This document shows, piece by piece, positions 24,504 through 36,519 of a DNA stretch of 60,000 bases. Each line of letters begins with the position of its first letter. The stretch's first letter is position 1. The notes under the pieces were generated by a model. That model did no database searches, was not told the origin of the DNA, and saw only the letters and a program-made list of their open reading frames with translations. This DNA comes from Glandiceps talaboti (lineage: Eukaryota > Hemichordata > Enteropneusta > Spengelidae): NCBI RefSeq assembly GCF_964340395.1, contig NC_135565.1:16106209-16166208 (forward strand). Reading direction: 5' to 3'. The translations under genes and the position numbers were made by a program.

Positions 24504-25512
24504 GGCCAAAAAAAAAAATATGTCTGGTTCTGGTCAGCGCGCGCGTGCCCTGAATACCCCCGCGTCGATCCTTTTTTTCCGATAATTTTTGCTTTCCCGT
24601 TCCTTATTTACAATTCCCCGTCGATCAACACTGTATGCAAGGCTAGCGGAAAAAATTTAACTCGTGTGATGGCGCACTTCTATTTGGTAACGGGTACCCT
24701 TTTCTTCTAGTACTGTTGCATACCCATAATCCCCCGTACGATATGTGTACGTAATATGTACGATGAGCGTGGTTGATGGGAATCACGGGAAATAGTGTGT
24801 TCACTGTGCTAGGTGGTAAACCGCTCACATGTTTCGAAAATGTCAGAAGTTTGAGTACGTCGTGAGCAATCGAAATTTTGATATCAATTCAGCTGACTTT
24901 CGAGGTGTTCTTAGTTCTGGTGATCGTTTCGTTCTGCCTTCTGAATACAAAGATTTTCCTGTAGCGTAAGCAGTTAGCTCTGGATGTATGCGCTACGATG
25001 TTCGACACGTCTTTCCATCTGCGATGAGTTGGAAAGACGTGTCAAACATCGTACCGTATACAGACTGCGTATCAGACTGATGATGGACGGTGCTCGAAAG
25101 AAAACACTGCCTCCTCTACGTCCGTTGGACAGACCTATTTCTCGTTATTTAACGTTGCAAGTTGCACAATGACATTATACAGTGGTTGCAAGGCAAGACT
25201 CATTATCTTGGATGGGATTATAACTGCAAATCGGGATTATAACTGCAAATCACTGGGCGATAAGATAAATTTGTAAATGTGACTAGTGATGCCCTGATGG
25301 ATGATTGATCCGCATCGTATAAAACTTGCCATACAACAGTGCCAACTTCCAGAGTTGTATGACATCTTCCGAGAGCATGTAAAGTGTCAAAAATGTGTAT
25401 TTACTAATTTGCCAAAAAAAAAAAAATTAGGAAAAAAAAAAAAAACGCGCGTCGTCGCACCACTTTAGAAAGTTTACCCTGACCAGAACCAGATTTTTAT
25501 TTTTTTTTGGCC
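24504..25512. mobile_element. PIF/Harbinger-like inverted-repeat element, 1.0 kb (copy A)
   Basis: Bounded by GGCCAAAAA and TTTTTGGCC, each next to TAA (24501-24503 and 25513-25515), which fits the 3-bp TWA target duplication of PIF/Harbinger elements. Inverted termini continue as TCTGGTTCTGGTCAG against CTGACCAGAACCAGA. Unlike the two relatives it carries about 800 bp of CpG-richer cargo with small open frames (24829-24969, 46 codons, with LSSGDRFVLPSEYKDFP; 24984-25172, 62 codons, basic) and an internal hairpin at 24994-25053. No transposase domain is recognisable, so it is presumably non-autonomous. Confidence 0.65.
24994..25053. other. Strong hairpin inside inverted-repeat element A
   Basis: GATGTTCGACACGTCTTTCC (24997-25016) pairs with GGAAAGACGTGTCAAACATC (25031-25050), 19 of 20; the stem extends three more pairs outward. 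Loop 14 bases. Confidence 0.8.
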
Positions 25513-25534
25513 TAAGTGATGAATGATAACAATC

Positions 25535-25920
25535 ACTTGTCATCATCACTTTTATGTCATGTCTATGTTTTCCGTTGTATTATGTAATTTCATCACTTAC
25601 ATGTACATCATAAATGAACATGTTTTTCTTCTATATCTTTATACAGTTATAGGCAATGTTTGTCATCATCACTTTTACATCATGTCTGTTTTTCATTGTA
25701 TTATGTAATTTCATCACTTACAAGTACATTGTACATTGTAAATGATCTGTATCTTTCCGCAGTAATAGAAAATGATTGTCATCATCACTTTTACGTCATG
25801 TCTGTGTTTTCCATTGTATTATGTAATTTCATCACTTACATGTACATCATAAATGAACATGTTTTTTTCTTCTGTATCTTTATACAGTAATAGATAATGT
25901 TTGGCATTGTCACTTTTCTT
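25535..25920 (+). repeat. Tandem repeat of about 125 bp, three to four units
   Basis: TGTCATCATCACTTTTA and TTGTATTATGTAATTTCATC recur at about 25540, 25660 and 25780, with a truncated last unit. Open frames over it are repeat-derived. Confidence 0.85.
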
Positions 25921-25929
25921 CCATGTCTA

Positions 25930-26540
25930 CATGAACATACATCATGTAAATGATCATTTTCTGGGCTCAAAATTAACTTTTTTCTTTGGTAATCCTCAAT
26001 GGGCTACCAATTTCAGAAAAAGGATGGTGATCAACAGTCCCATATTCCTCTATTGGAAATATGTGTGTTAATATTTTCATGTCCATAAATCTTCCCTCCT
26101 TTACATCACTGCATTATCAGTGGTAGCCTGAGCGGGCTACTGGCTGCAAATTATCGTAGCCCCATGACAAGAATTGGTAGTCTGTGGGCACAGGACTACT
26201 GCTAATTTCGAGCCCTGATTTTTCCTTGAGTATTTTTATGCCAATTGACAATCTATAAAGTCCTTATACAGGAGTATAGCTAAATTTCAGAATATATGAT
26301 TTTGATCAACAGATAGAAATATTAATCAATGGAGAATTACTAAAAGAAGACAATAAAATGTTAACAACTGAAGAAAGTGAGTAATTATTCCCGAATTTAT
26401 CTCCATCTCTATCTTTAGAATATTCCAGAATAATGAGACAATGAGGAATATTTCTCCGAACTTATTTTTTTTTCGAGGTTGATTTCAATATTCATGAAAT
26501 TATAGGAAAAGGGGCCATCGATCATTCAACACATATAATT
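25930..26540. other. Non-coding stretch, nothing recognised
   Basis: A pair of related strings (GGCTACCAA and GGGCTACTGG; AGCCCTGATT) hints at an old repeat with inverted ends around 25970-26220. No gene evidence. Confidence 0.3.
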
Positions 26541-26643
26541 CTCTCTTTCTCTCCCTCCCTCCCTCCCTCCCTCTCTCTCTGTCTCGGTCTCGCTCTCTCT
26601 CTCACACACACACACACATACACACACACACACACACACACAT
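26541..26643. repeat. Compound (CT)n/(CCCT)n/(AC)n microsatellite
   Basis: Pyrimidine-rich CTCTCCCT blocks followed by AC dinucleotides. Confidence 0.9.
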
Positions 26644-26969
26644 TTAAATATACGAATGTTATTGATAACCAAGCTGTCACTGCACCAGCTGGTCATCTAT
26701 CTAGTCAAATACACATTCAGTCATAAAAATGACACAAATGTTACTGCACTCAAATGTCTCACATTGATAGATCAAAAGCCGACTAAAAAATAAGCCACTG
26801 TTACCATAGAAACCCCATATATTTATCCTCAACCTGGTCATATGGATTGTATTCAACCAGTCCCATGTACTAGGAAATGAGTAGTGAGCTGTAACTTATT
26901 TCCATGACACAAAATAAACAATTTCTGATGCAAATATGGACACCAAGATATCAAGAGCATTTACAACAT

Positions 26970-27350
26970 GTATGTATATATACACACATACACACAAGTG
27001 TTATGTACATATCCTATCACATATAGATATACACAAGTGTTTATGCATACATCTCTCATCACACACACATACCAACATACACTACACACATATACACATA
27101 CACATACAGATACATACCAACATACACCACACACACATACATATACCAACATACACCACACACACATACATGTACACATACCAACCTACACCACACACAC
27201 ACAGTTATGACTTGTGCACACATCCCATCACACACACACACACACACACACACACAGATACCAACATACACCACACACATACACACAAGTAAAGTGTTAT
27301 GAATTATGCATACATCCCATCATACACACATACCAACATACACCACACAC

Positions 27351-27417
<67 letters not shown>

Positions 27418-27420
27418 AGT
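26970..27420. repeat. CA-rich satellite with (ACACAT)n core
   Basis: Repeated ATACCAACATACACCACACA blocks, a pure AC run at 27231-27255 and a hexamer run CATACA/ACACAT at 27350-27416. Open frames on both strands are artefacts. Confidence 0.9.
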
Positions 27421-28820
27421 CAAGTGTTATGACTTATAAAGTTATGTACACATCCCCTAACACACACATTTCCACACACACATTTCCACCACACATAAAT
27501 TGGCTATGCACACATACATCAGGCATTCACACATTGGCAATTATAGGGGTGTACAGCTGATATCGCAGACTGAGTTATGTTTTGTTATAGGGATGGTACA
27601 GGTAATATCACATATTGACTGCTGAAAAGATTTACGTGTTTATCCTAGGGATATATAACAGACTGACAGAAACTAGGTCCAGAACGGATATGCTAGGGTG
27701 GATATCACTGATTGACAGAGGGGTATATAGGTGCTATCACTGATTGACAGGGGTGTATAGGTGATAAAAGTTCCTGATTGACAGACATCCATAAAGTTGG
27801 TTGGGAGATATATCACTGGGAAAAAGTCCCTGGTTGACAGATATCCCCTTGATATCCATAAAGTCCTTGGTCAATATCCACTGTATGTCATCGCTGACAA
27901 CTACTATGGGTTAGACATGAAAGGAAAGGTATCACTGACACTGACAGTGCACACTGATAGTTAGGTGTAAGGGAGACAAGCCTTGGAGGGTACAAATAAG
28001 AAAGCCATTGGAATCATTCTGAAAAGGAAGTCTGGTAGTTGTAACTCCTTAATACAAAACTGTAGAAGACGAGAAAAATGTGTTATTCTATTTATCAATC
28101 AACTTGCTGATTTGTCAACCTTGTAACTCTGTGTGGGCAACCATTGTGGTGAAAGTAAATGTACAGTAAGAGCTGAAGTCAATCGATTGCAAACAGCGAA
28201 GTCCAAATAATTGAGATAATTAATTCAATTATATTTTGTGATGCTCTCTGTTAATTGATTCAGTTTGCACTTTTCTTATATTCTATTTTTGGCGATATTC
28301 AATTTATTCTAGAATGTGCATTAACACAGTGTGTCACTATGATTCTATTATGACAAGGTGCTAGGAATTCTTCACATACAACAAAGACACATTTATAAAC
28401 TAAAGCCACCCAGTACCTGTAACTTTCTCTCTTCATTCATCAATTTTTGCAAACTGAAAAATACCAGGATCACTTTTTACATCAAGACTATATAAACATT
28501 TTTAAAGCCTCATCCAGTATACATACCTATAACTTTTTTTGTATTTTCTGTCAATTTGGCCAGTTGAAAAATATGATTGCTTTTGCCATGACTATTTAAT
28601 TTATTTTTTTAAAACCTCAGTGTCTGGAACTTTCACTATTTTTATTAATTTTTCCAGCTGATAAACACAAGAATTGCTTTTTTTTATCAAGAATATACAC
28701 ACATTATGAAGTGTACATAGCAGTAACTTTTTCGTATTTTCATTCATTTTGGCCAGTTGAAAAATACAAGGCTTGTTCTCTAGAGCCAAGACTATATATG
28801 TGCATTTGTAAACCCCACTA
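27421..28820. other. Non-coding stretch with diverged short repeats
   Basis: GATTGACAG(A)GG recurs at about 27708, 27742 and 27775; TTGAAAAATA(C)AAGG-type strings recur at 28564, 28757 and beyond into 29430, marking an old roughly 100-bp repeat. No gene evidence. Confidence 0.4.
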
Positions 28821-28827
28821 TTTGTAA

Positions 28828-29205
28828 GGCAAAAAAAAAGTAAGAAAAAACATTGTTTCTGGTCAGGATATTTTATCTGAAGTGGTGCAACAACGCAAAT
28901 TCTTTTTCTTGTCTTTTTTTTTTGTATTCTCAACGAACCTGTCACTCAATCTACTATTTATGGCAGTTACTGTTCTTTTTATACTTTAGAGCAAGTGTGT
29001 AAGTGGGGCAGATGTCATTTGCTTGTTCACTGCTATGCAGTTGTCTTCACTGAAGTAAAGAGGGTTATTTTTGCGTTTCCCTCGGACTTGCAGACAGCAT
29101 AGGCTGGACAAACACACACACACACAAAAAAAGACTGACGCAAGGGTATTTTAAGTGATGCAACACTGACCAGAAACACTTCTTTTTTTTTCTTCTTTTT
29201 TTCTT
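28828..29205. mobile_element. PIF/Harbinger-like inverted-repeat element (copy B)
   Basis: Left end TAAGGCAAAAAAAAA then TTGTTTCTGGTCAGG; right end CTGACCAGAAACA then a T/C-rich tail. Interior (AGAGCAAGTGTGTAAG, GCAGATGTCATTTGCTTGTT) matches copy C in reverse orientation. Non-coding. Confidence 0.6.
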
Positions 29206-29209
29206 GGGG

Positions 29210-29720
29210 AGGGGGGGGGGGGTAACTTTAGATTTTTGAAAAATACAAGGATTGCTTTTTACTTATGTCACTTTTCCTAATTTTTTCCTATTTTTTTGTC
29301 TGTAGATACAAGGGTTGCTTTACACAAATTTAGACTACATTTCATACACATTTTTACAACTATGCAGTATACATATAGCTGTAAGTTTTCCATAATTTCA
29401 TTCTAGTTGAAAAATGCAAGGACTTATTCTGTCAAGACAATATATAAGAATTTTTTCCTATTTTTTATTCATTTTTAATCTGTTGAGAAATATCACTTTT
29501 GTGTTTGTATTTGTATAGAGATTACAAATTTAGCATTGGTATAGAGGTTACATGTATTTCTATAGTCAACTGTTGTGAAAGGTGTCAACATTAGCTGTAC
29601 TGAATACACATGGCTAGTCTAGTTCCTATACAGTATCATTATGATTTACATGTACACCTCAACTAGTTTAGTTAGAGACCACGTTGGCATCCAAACTAAC
29701 ATGGCGGATGGACTAGATGA
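29210..29720. other. Non-coding stretch
   Basis: Poly-G run at 29211-29221, T-rich diverged repeats, and an ATGGCGGA string at 29701. No gene evidence. Confidence 0.3.
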
Positions 29721-29725
29721 GTTGT

Positions 29726-29931
29726 TCATATTAAGTAGTGTCTGATTCCCTCCTCGCACTGTCCATCAAAATTAATGTGCACATGACATTTCCTAAAATG
29801 CCATTCACCTACATTTGCTATGTACGGTACCAATATCAAAACATTCTCAGTAACATGTGAATGAGTGTTCTCCTTACAGACTTTTCCACTAGAGGGTTCA
29901 AAGACAAACACTGTCTGATGTTGCCATTGGA
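29726..29931 (-). CDS. Possible exon or degenerate frame, unidentified
   Basis: A minus-strand frame of 61 codons begins after a possible CATCAG acceptor and reads VFVFEPSSGKVCKE at its start, later HFRKCHVHINFDGQCEEG, ending in a stop at 29726. Composition is more protein-like than the neighbouring AT-rich DNA. No ATG precedes it, so it could only be a terminal or internal exon. No family recognised. Confidence 0.2.
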
Positions 29932-30160
29932 GACCAGGATGAGAGCATCTTGAGTCTGGTGATTGCTGTCATACTATTTTTTTCACATACAAAAATGAAG
30001 TGGTTTGGAGTGCAATTGTCATTTTAAAATATCAAGAGGGTACTTGCAAATTACAAGAGGGCTTGGCATCCCTGTTACCTTATTCACAGGGCTCACAGGA
30101 TAAACAGTCATGAATAAGGTAAACTCAAAATTAATGGTAGTCCTGTGTCAACACACTACC

Positions 30161-30281
30161 AAATTGTGCCCTCTAATGACAGCCAAATTTTGTTGTTGCG
30201 AGTCAAAATGCACAATGGTATTCGCCACATAGCAAGAAATAGGAGAACACCAAATTTTGGCTATCATGAGAGGGCACTCTG
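30161..30281 (-). mobile_element. hAT-like MITE, copy 2 (rearranged)
   Basis: Contains GTGCCCTCTAATGACAGCC at the left and GAGAGGGCACTCTG at the right; the middle matches the reverse complement of copy 1 (TTGTTGTTGCGAGTCAAAATG). Both ends are the same terminal sequence in inverted form. Confidence 0.55.
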
Positions 30282-30289
30282 CTTTGCAA

Positions 30290-31010
30290 TCACATGATTT
30301 TGTGTACTAGGAACTTCTGTGCGCTAATTTGCATATCATTTGCATAAAGGTATGCAATACTATTTTCGGTATTAGTCTGCAGTGCTAATATCAGAAGTAT
30401 TGAAAGCAAAATCACTAACATATATATATATATATGTTTATCAATTCAATTTGCAATTAGAAAGTCATGAAGAGTACTGGCTCATAGATTTAAATCATAA
30501 TGGACACATTTTTTACCCATGTCCACAAAATCTTAAAGTAACCAAGCAAAATTACAAATGTGTCAATTTGATCAATTCAGTTTCCAGTTTATTGTCATAC
30601 ATAATTCTAGAAAATACTTCAAGGTAAAATGGGCATTTTTTAATGCATCACTGAATATATCACAGACAGCTGGAGCTGACAAGTTAAAAGGTAATTTCAC
30701 TTGAGTGACCATTGTTCATAGTATGCTAATACTGTGCTGAAATACACTAATAATCAATTGTTTTAATCATCATATATGAATACAAACTGGCCACAGATGG
30801 CAAACCTATAAATACTACTTAAATGCTATCAATGTACACTTTAGTTCACTAGAATATGACAGAGATTGACAGAGTGTATTTAATGCTTTACATGTGTATG
30901 CCATGACAGACAGGAGAGAAGGGCAGGCTTAGATGGAATAATGGGAAAGGATTAAAAAGACCGACAAAGGAAGAAGAAAGGGTAATGGAACAAGAGTAGG
31001 AAGGCATGAA
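30290..31010. other. Non-coding stretch, nothing recognised
   Basis: Short (TA)n at 30420-30436. No gene evidence. Confidence 0.35.
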
Positions 31011-31019
31011 TGAGACTTT

Positions 31020-31390
31020 TCTGAGAACATTTGGATAAGACAGCAGTGAATGGAGTCTGGACAGATTACAGGGCAGCGAGTGGGTAATGGTGTGAGAAAT
31101 GTGTTGATAACAAGGCAGCGGAAGGGTATATTGAAAGCAGTGCGTGGAGAATGGACAGATTACAGGGAATGAGTGGGAAATGGGTGGATTACAAGACAGG
31201 GTGTGAGAAATGTGTCAATAACAGGGCAGCGAATGGGGAATATTGCACGGCAGCCAGTGAAGACAACAGGTTACAGGGTACTGAGTGGGAAATGGACATG
31301 TTACAGGGCAGAGAGTTGGAAATTGACATGTTACAGGGCAGAGAGTTGGACATTGACATGCTAAAGGGGAAATGGACATACTAAATAAGC
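31020..31390 (+). repeat. Diverged short tandem repeat
   Basis: TTACAGGG(CAG/AATG/TAC) followed by GAGT/GAATGGG recurs about every 25-40 bp (for example 31068, 31160, 31272, 31301, 31331). Open frames here derive from it. Confidence 0.65.
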
Positions 31391-31499
31391 AGATTGGACA
31401 GACAAGCTTCTAGAAATCATAACATAAGAACACATACTGACAGCTAGAAATGAGCATAAAAATTGACAATCTCGCCAGTGAAATACATGTATCTTTAGA

Positions 31500-32672
31500 T
31501 GTGTACATGTATATAAATGAAAGCACCATGACAATCTTATCAATGAAATATCTCAACGTGTATGTAAATTAAAGCACCATGACAATCTCATCAATGAAAT
31601 ATCTTGACATGTATGTAAATGAAAGCACTAAGACAATCTCATCAATGAAATATCTCTAGACATGTATGTAAATGTAAGCACCATGACAATCTTATCAATG
31701 AAATATCTCTAGACATGTATGTAAATGAAAGCACCATGACAATCTTATCAATGAAATATCTCAACGTGTAATAAACTATGTAAATTAAAGCACCATGACA
31801 ATCTCATCAATGAAATATCTTGACATGTATGTAAATGAAAGCACTAAAGACAATCTCATCAATGAAATATCTCAACATGTACGTAAATGAAAGCACATGA
31901 CAATCTCATCAATGAAATATCTAGAAGTGTATGTAAATGAAAGCACCATGACAATCTCATCAATGAAATATCTCTAGACATGTATGTAAATGAAAGCACC
32001 ATGACAATCTCATCAAGGAAATATCTTGATGTGTATGTAAATGAAAGCATCATGACAATCTCATCAATGAAATATCTCTAGACATGTATGTAAATGTAAG
32101 CACCATGACAATCTTATCAATGAAATATCTCAACGTGTATGTAAATGAAAGCACCATGACAATCTCATCAATGAAATATCTAGACATGTATGTAAATGAA
32201 AGCACCATGACAATCTCATCAATGAAATATCTAGACATGTATGTAAATGAAAGCACCATGACAATCTCATCAATGAAATATCTAGACATGTATGTAAATG
32301 AAAGCACCAAGACAATCTCATCAATGAAATATCTAGACATGTACGTAAATAAAAGCACCAAGACAATCTCATCAATGAAATATCTAGAAGTGTATGTAAT
32401 GAAAGCACCAAGACAACCTCATCAATGAAATATCTAAATATGTATGTAAATGAAAGCACCAAGACAATCTCATCAATGAAATATCTAGATGTGTATGTAA
32501 ATGAAAGCACCATGACAATCTTATCAATGAAATATCTAAATATGTATGTAAATGAAAGCACCAAGACAATCTCATCAATGAAATATCTCTAGACATGTAT
32601 GTAAATGAAAGCACCATGACAATCTTATCAATGAAATATTTTGATGTGTATGTAAATGAAAGCACCATGAGC
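31500..32672 (+). repeat. 51-bp minisatellite, about 23 units
   Basis: TGACAATCTCATCAATGAAA recurs every 51 bp with TGTATGTAAATGAAAGCACC between copies. Because 51 is a multiple of three, frames stay open across many units on both strands (100-150 codons); these are not genes. Confidence 0.97.
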
Positions 32673-32679
32673 ACCTGCC

Positions 32680-33185
32680 TTGAACTGGTCCACAATGAGT
32701 AGGCTGGATAGACATGACAGCAGAAATCCACAGGGACATATTCCTGCACTGTGTGACAGCAATAATTCAAAACTATGTTTACAGATAAAAGTGAATATCT
32801 GATGTGTTGGTCTCCATTGGGGATTGATAAGTCAAACATCCTTTCCAATACCTTTGTGACGCCATCATTTCACTTCCTATATAAGACAATTAATGCCTAC
32901 ATGTACATCATCTACAAATAAAGCTTGGATTGAGCACCAAGTGTCGTCATGATTTACTGAAGCCAAAATTACACATCCAGCCTCCTTGTAATTTCTAATC
33001 ATCTTTTTTGGTGAAACGAAAATCACACTCCAAAGTCCAAGACTTCTTTTTTGGTCAAAACACCAATGGCACTAGACACGAGATGTGTCTTTCCTCAAAG
33101 TATTAAACATACATGTACAAGTTACTGAAGGTGTTACTTGTTTCTGAGCCACCAAAAATATAATTTATACAATGTAACATAAATA
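32680..33185. other. Non-coding stretch, nothing recognised
   Basis: No gene or repeat recognised. Confidence 0.3.
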
Positions 33186-33195
33186 TATGTACATG

Positions 33196-33198
33196 ATG

Positions 33199-33253
<55 letters not shown>

Positions 33254-33419
33254 CAGGCAGGCATGCATGCATGCACGCATGCAAGCACGCACGCACGCAC
33301 GCACAAACACACACACACACATACATGTACATGCATACATATGCATACATGCATACATACATACAAATCATACATACATACATACATACATACATACATA
33401 CATACATACATACATACAT

Positions 33420-33454
<35 letters not shown>

Positions 33455-33770
33455 TACATACATACATACATACATACATACATACATACATACATACATA
33501 CATACATACATACATACAAATGTATATACACATTTGTACATACAGACAGACATGTACGTGCATGCATGTGTGTGTGTGTGTGATTGCATGTATGCATACA
33601 TACATACATACATACATACATATACATACACACACACATCCATACGACATACATACATACATACATTGTACATGTGCACTGTACAATGTACGTACGTATA
33701 TAAAGACACAGGCATATATACATACATACACAAGCACAGGCAGAGAGATAAACACATGCATACACACAAA
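33196..33770. repeat. Compound (ACAG)n-(CATG/CACG)n-(ACAT)n microsatellite
   Basis: ACAG 33199-33250, alternating GCAT/GCAC to 33305, long CATA tracts 33350-33435 and 33453-33520, and a decayed tail to 33770. It accounts for the long open frames of up to 236 codons on both strands. Confidence 0.95.
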
Positions 33771-33774
33771 CACC

Positions 33775-34690
33775 CACATTTAATACATTCAATACACTAT
33801 GAATGCATTCCATAGTATGTAGCCAGTATTACTGAGTGTACTCAATACAGGATCATTGTACTCACTGTCATGTGTTGATGTACATCATTTCAGCATTTTA
33901 CATTTCCACATCAACATACTTCAATAGCTGAGGATGGTAATTGAAAAGCTACCATGGATGAGACTACTGCAGTTTTATGTGGTTTACAACAGTGAATAGT
34001 TCTGTTGTTCTCCTTACAAAGAGTGCCACACTTTGATCTACTACATGTAGTACTACACAATTGCTTTGATATGTATTATTTGTATAACTTGATACAGTGA
34101 ATTGTCTGTATGCGATCCAGTTTTCCTACAACTGAATTACATACAATATTGAATATTTGTACATATACATTATAAATAATGTTTCAAACATTTTCACCTG
34201 GATCGTTGAAACTCGACTTTCACAAATTCTACGTTACCTAGTTTTTAATACTTGTGTTCATTGAAACTCAAATTACATTAATTCTATTTTTACTAAACAG
34301 ATATCTGTTGTCGGAGTAAGTTTAAAAAAGACTTCAACAACTACCTCCTATCCTAAGCCATTAATAGATGTCATCTTTTCATTAATATTTTTAATATTTA
34401 TCTTCACAATTTATGACTTATTATCAGTATTATATCTGGTTGTAAATTTGTGAATATTGTCTAATTTCCTCCATTGAGTGAGGTCAAACTCGATTAGTTG
34501 TTTTGTTAACTATTTTTTTGTTTCCATTTCCATGTCTGCTCAATTGTATTTTGTTATTTAGTCATTTTAGAATTTTAATCTACTGGAAATAAAGTAGTAC
34601 TAGTAGCAGTATTTTTTGTGTCTGTGTCAAAAGGGACATGGGCCAGATCTTAAGATGTTCTTAATTATTTGTTTCAAGTTACAATGTCAT
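33775..34690. other. Non-coding stretch, nothing recognised
   Basis: AT-rich with several inverted partial repeats of GATCCTG/CAGGATC type. No gene evidence. Confidence 0.3.
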
Positions 34691-34693
34691 TAT

Positions 34694-34860
34694 CAGGGTG
34701 CCCACCCAATTTGACATGCCACGGACACATGAAATTTCTAGTGATGCCCCAACAATATGGTTTTCTCCTATCTCTTACTTGTGGTGACTCACAAGAAAAG
34801 TCAGTTTTTATCATTTTGACTTGCAACAACAAAATTTGGCTATCATTAGAGAGCACACTG
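34694..34860 (+). mobile_element. hAT-like MITE with 8-bp target duplication, copy 3
   Basis: Starts CAGGGTGCCCAC and ends GAGAGCACACTG. It is flanked by GTCATTAT (34686-34693) and GTCATTGT (34861-34868), a 7-of-8 direct repeat, the duplication length typical of hAT elements. Interior is homologous to copy 1. Confidence 0.7.
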
Positions 34861-35076
34861 GTCATTGTACTTACTGAAGTACGTTAAATCACCATCATAC
34901 AGCGACATTTTTTCAGATTATATGACATGTTATACCTCATGAGCATACAATTCAATTCTTTGAAGCTTTGACTGATATGAACCACTAAATTGTGAATACA
35001 TATGAAATTCAAATAAAGTGTTTAGCATATTTGCATCTTAAAACTCCAAATGAATATGATAATTCTATATTTAGTA

Positions 35077-35206
35077 ATGAAATTTCTACTCACAGGGTCA
35101 AAACAATTTTCTCGGAAGCAAATCCCATCGGCATCCCATCCCGATGATGATGAAAATTTGGGATTCACTTGCAAGAATTGTTTTGACTCTGTGAGTAGAA
35201 ATTTCA
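35077..35206. mobile_element. Palindromic element, 130 bp
   Basis: The left arm ATGAAATTTCTACTCACAG (35077) is the exact inverse of the right-arm end; the next 13 positions pair with two mismatches, and inner parts (AAATCCCA/TGGGATT) also pair. A related half is at 18850-18905, next to hAT-like copy 1. Open frames on both strands over it are the same palindrome. Confidence 0.65.
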
Positions 35207-35209
35207 TTT

Positions 35210-36180
35210 CCATGGCAAATATGTCCGCTGAACAAGGAAGAAGGAACACGTCTGAATGTGGCATTTTTCAGTAATCACATGCAAGTGAAGTAAAATCATG
35301 AAATTATTCTCCAGAACCCAAAGTTTCCGCAAATGCCTGTATTTCCTGTAGTAGCGTTCCCTTTTAATGTTGTCTTGATTTGTTTTTTTCCTTTCCATCT
35401 TTCAAATGTAATGATTACGTCAAGATGCAATTTGTTGTCAATAAATTCAAATCGTGACTTTCCCACAGTAAGGCTCTTACAATCGTATTGTCCTTGTTAT
35501 TTCTAATGAAACGATGGCAATACAAAATAACCTGCAGTCTTTTGCCTTTTAGTCTTTGTTTTCTAGTTTTTCAAAAAATGCCAGAATTGATGAAGTAGAC
35601 AGACTGCGACTGAAAAGAAGTACTGATGTCTCTAAATGTACATAATAGCAACCATCACATCAGTATGTAGCAGGCAGCTTCATTTTGTGTATAGAAATTA
35701 ATGTGGACAAGTGAATTGTGCACTGTTAGAATATCAATGACTGCATGTAAATGTGACATGTCGATTTTAGTCCTTTCGGCTATCAGTAACAAATTTAGAC
35801 CTTCAGACAAGATTGCAGAACCTCTGGCTGAGTACAAGCACTGACTGGCATTCTACATTTGAAGCAACAGGTAAAACCTTGAACATACTGTACATATTTA
35901 CAGCAAAACATATTATTGGTTAACTTTCCGACTTGCAGCCTACATTTGGGCACAGGAACAAAAATTTCTTGTCCATACAGAAATAGAATTTTACCACCGC
36001 TTGAGGCAAATCATCAAAATAATGAGACTGACCATTTGATTTCTTGGTCTATGAATTCCATACCATTTGCAATATATTACTATAGGCATGCATGAGAATA
36101 AGATGGTCTTCTTATTCTATTTTGATCCTGAAGCACAAAGTAAAATGCTACATGTATTGCAGGTATGCCATTTTGACCAA
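35210..36180. other. Non-coding stretch, nothing recognised
   Basis: No exon-like features found on either strand. Confidence 0.3.
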
Positions 36181-36189
36181 AAATAAAGA

Positions 36190-36404
36190 TTTGTTAAATA
36201 CCCTCACATTGTGTGTGTTTGTCCAGCCCATGCAGTCTGTAAATCCGTGGGGAAATGCAAAAATAACCCTCCCTACTTCAGTGAAGACAACTACAGAGCC
36301 AATCATGAACAAGTAAATGACATCTGCCCCACACTACACACTTGCTCTAAAGTACTAAAAAAAAAAGAACAGTAACTGCCATAAATAGTGACAGGTAAGT
36401 TGAG

Positions 36405-36435
<31 letters not shown>

Positions 36436-36510
36436 GTTGTGTCATCACACCCATTTTATACAAACTCTCCTGACCAGAAACAATTCCTTTTTTTCTTTTT
36501 TGGCCTTAAG
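36190..36510 (-). mobile_element. PIF/Harbinger-like inverted-repeat element (copy C, one end missing)
   Basis: Right end CTGACCAGAAACAATT then TTTTTTGGCC followed by TTA. Interior is the reverse of copy B (GACATCTGCCCCACACTACA, TTTGTCCAGCCCATGCAG). A poly-A run sits at 36410-36434. The opposite terminus is not recognisable. Confidence 0.6.
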
Positions 36511-36519
36511 GGCTCAAAG

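Noticed and set aside
31859-32848. Minus-strand open frames of 103-154 codons and a plus-strand frame of 114 codons
   Set aside because: They are translations of the 51-bp minisatellite; the period is a multiple of three, so frames stay open without selection.
33103-33815. Open frames of up to 236 codons on both strands
   Set aside because: They cover ACAG and ACAT microsatellites and read as Cys/Met/Tyr/Val or His/Thr/Tyr repeats.
34674-34887. Overlapping plus and minus frames of 63-72 codons
   Set aside because: They lie inside the hAT-like MITE copy 3 and are not conserved as proteins in the other copies.
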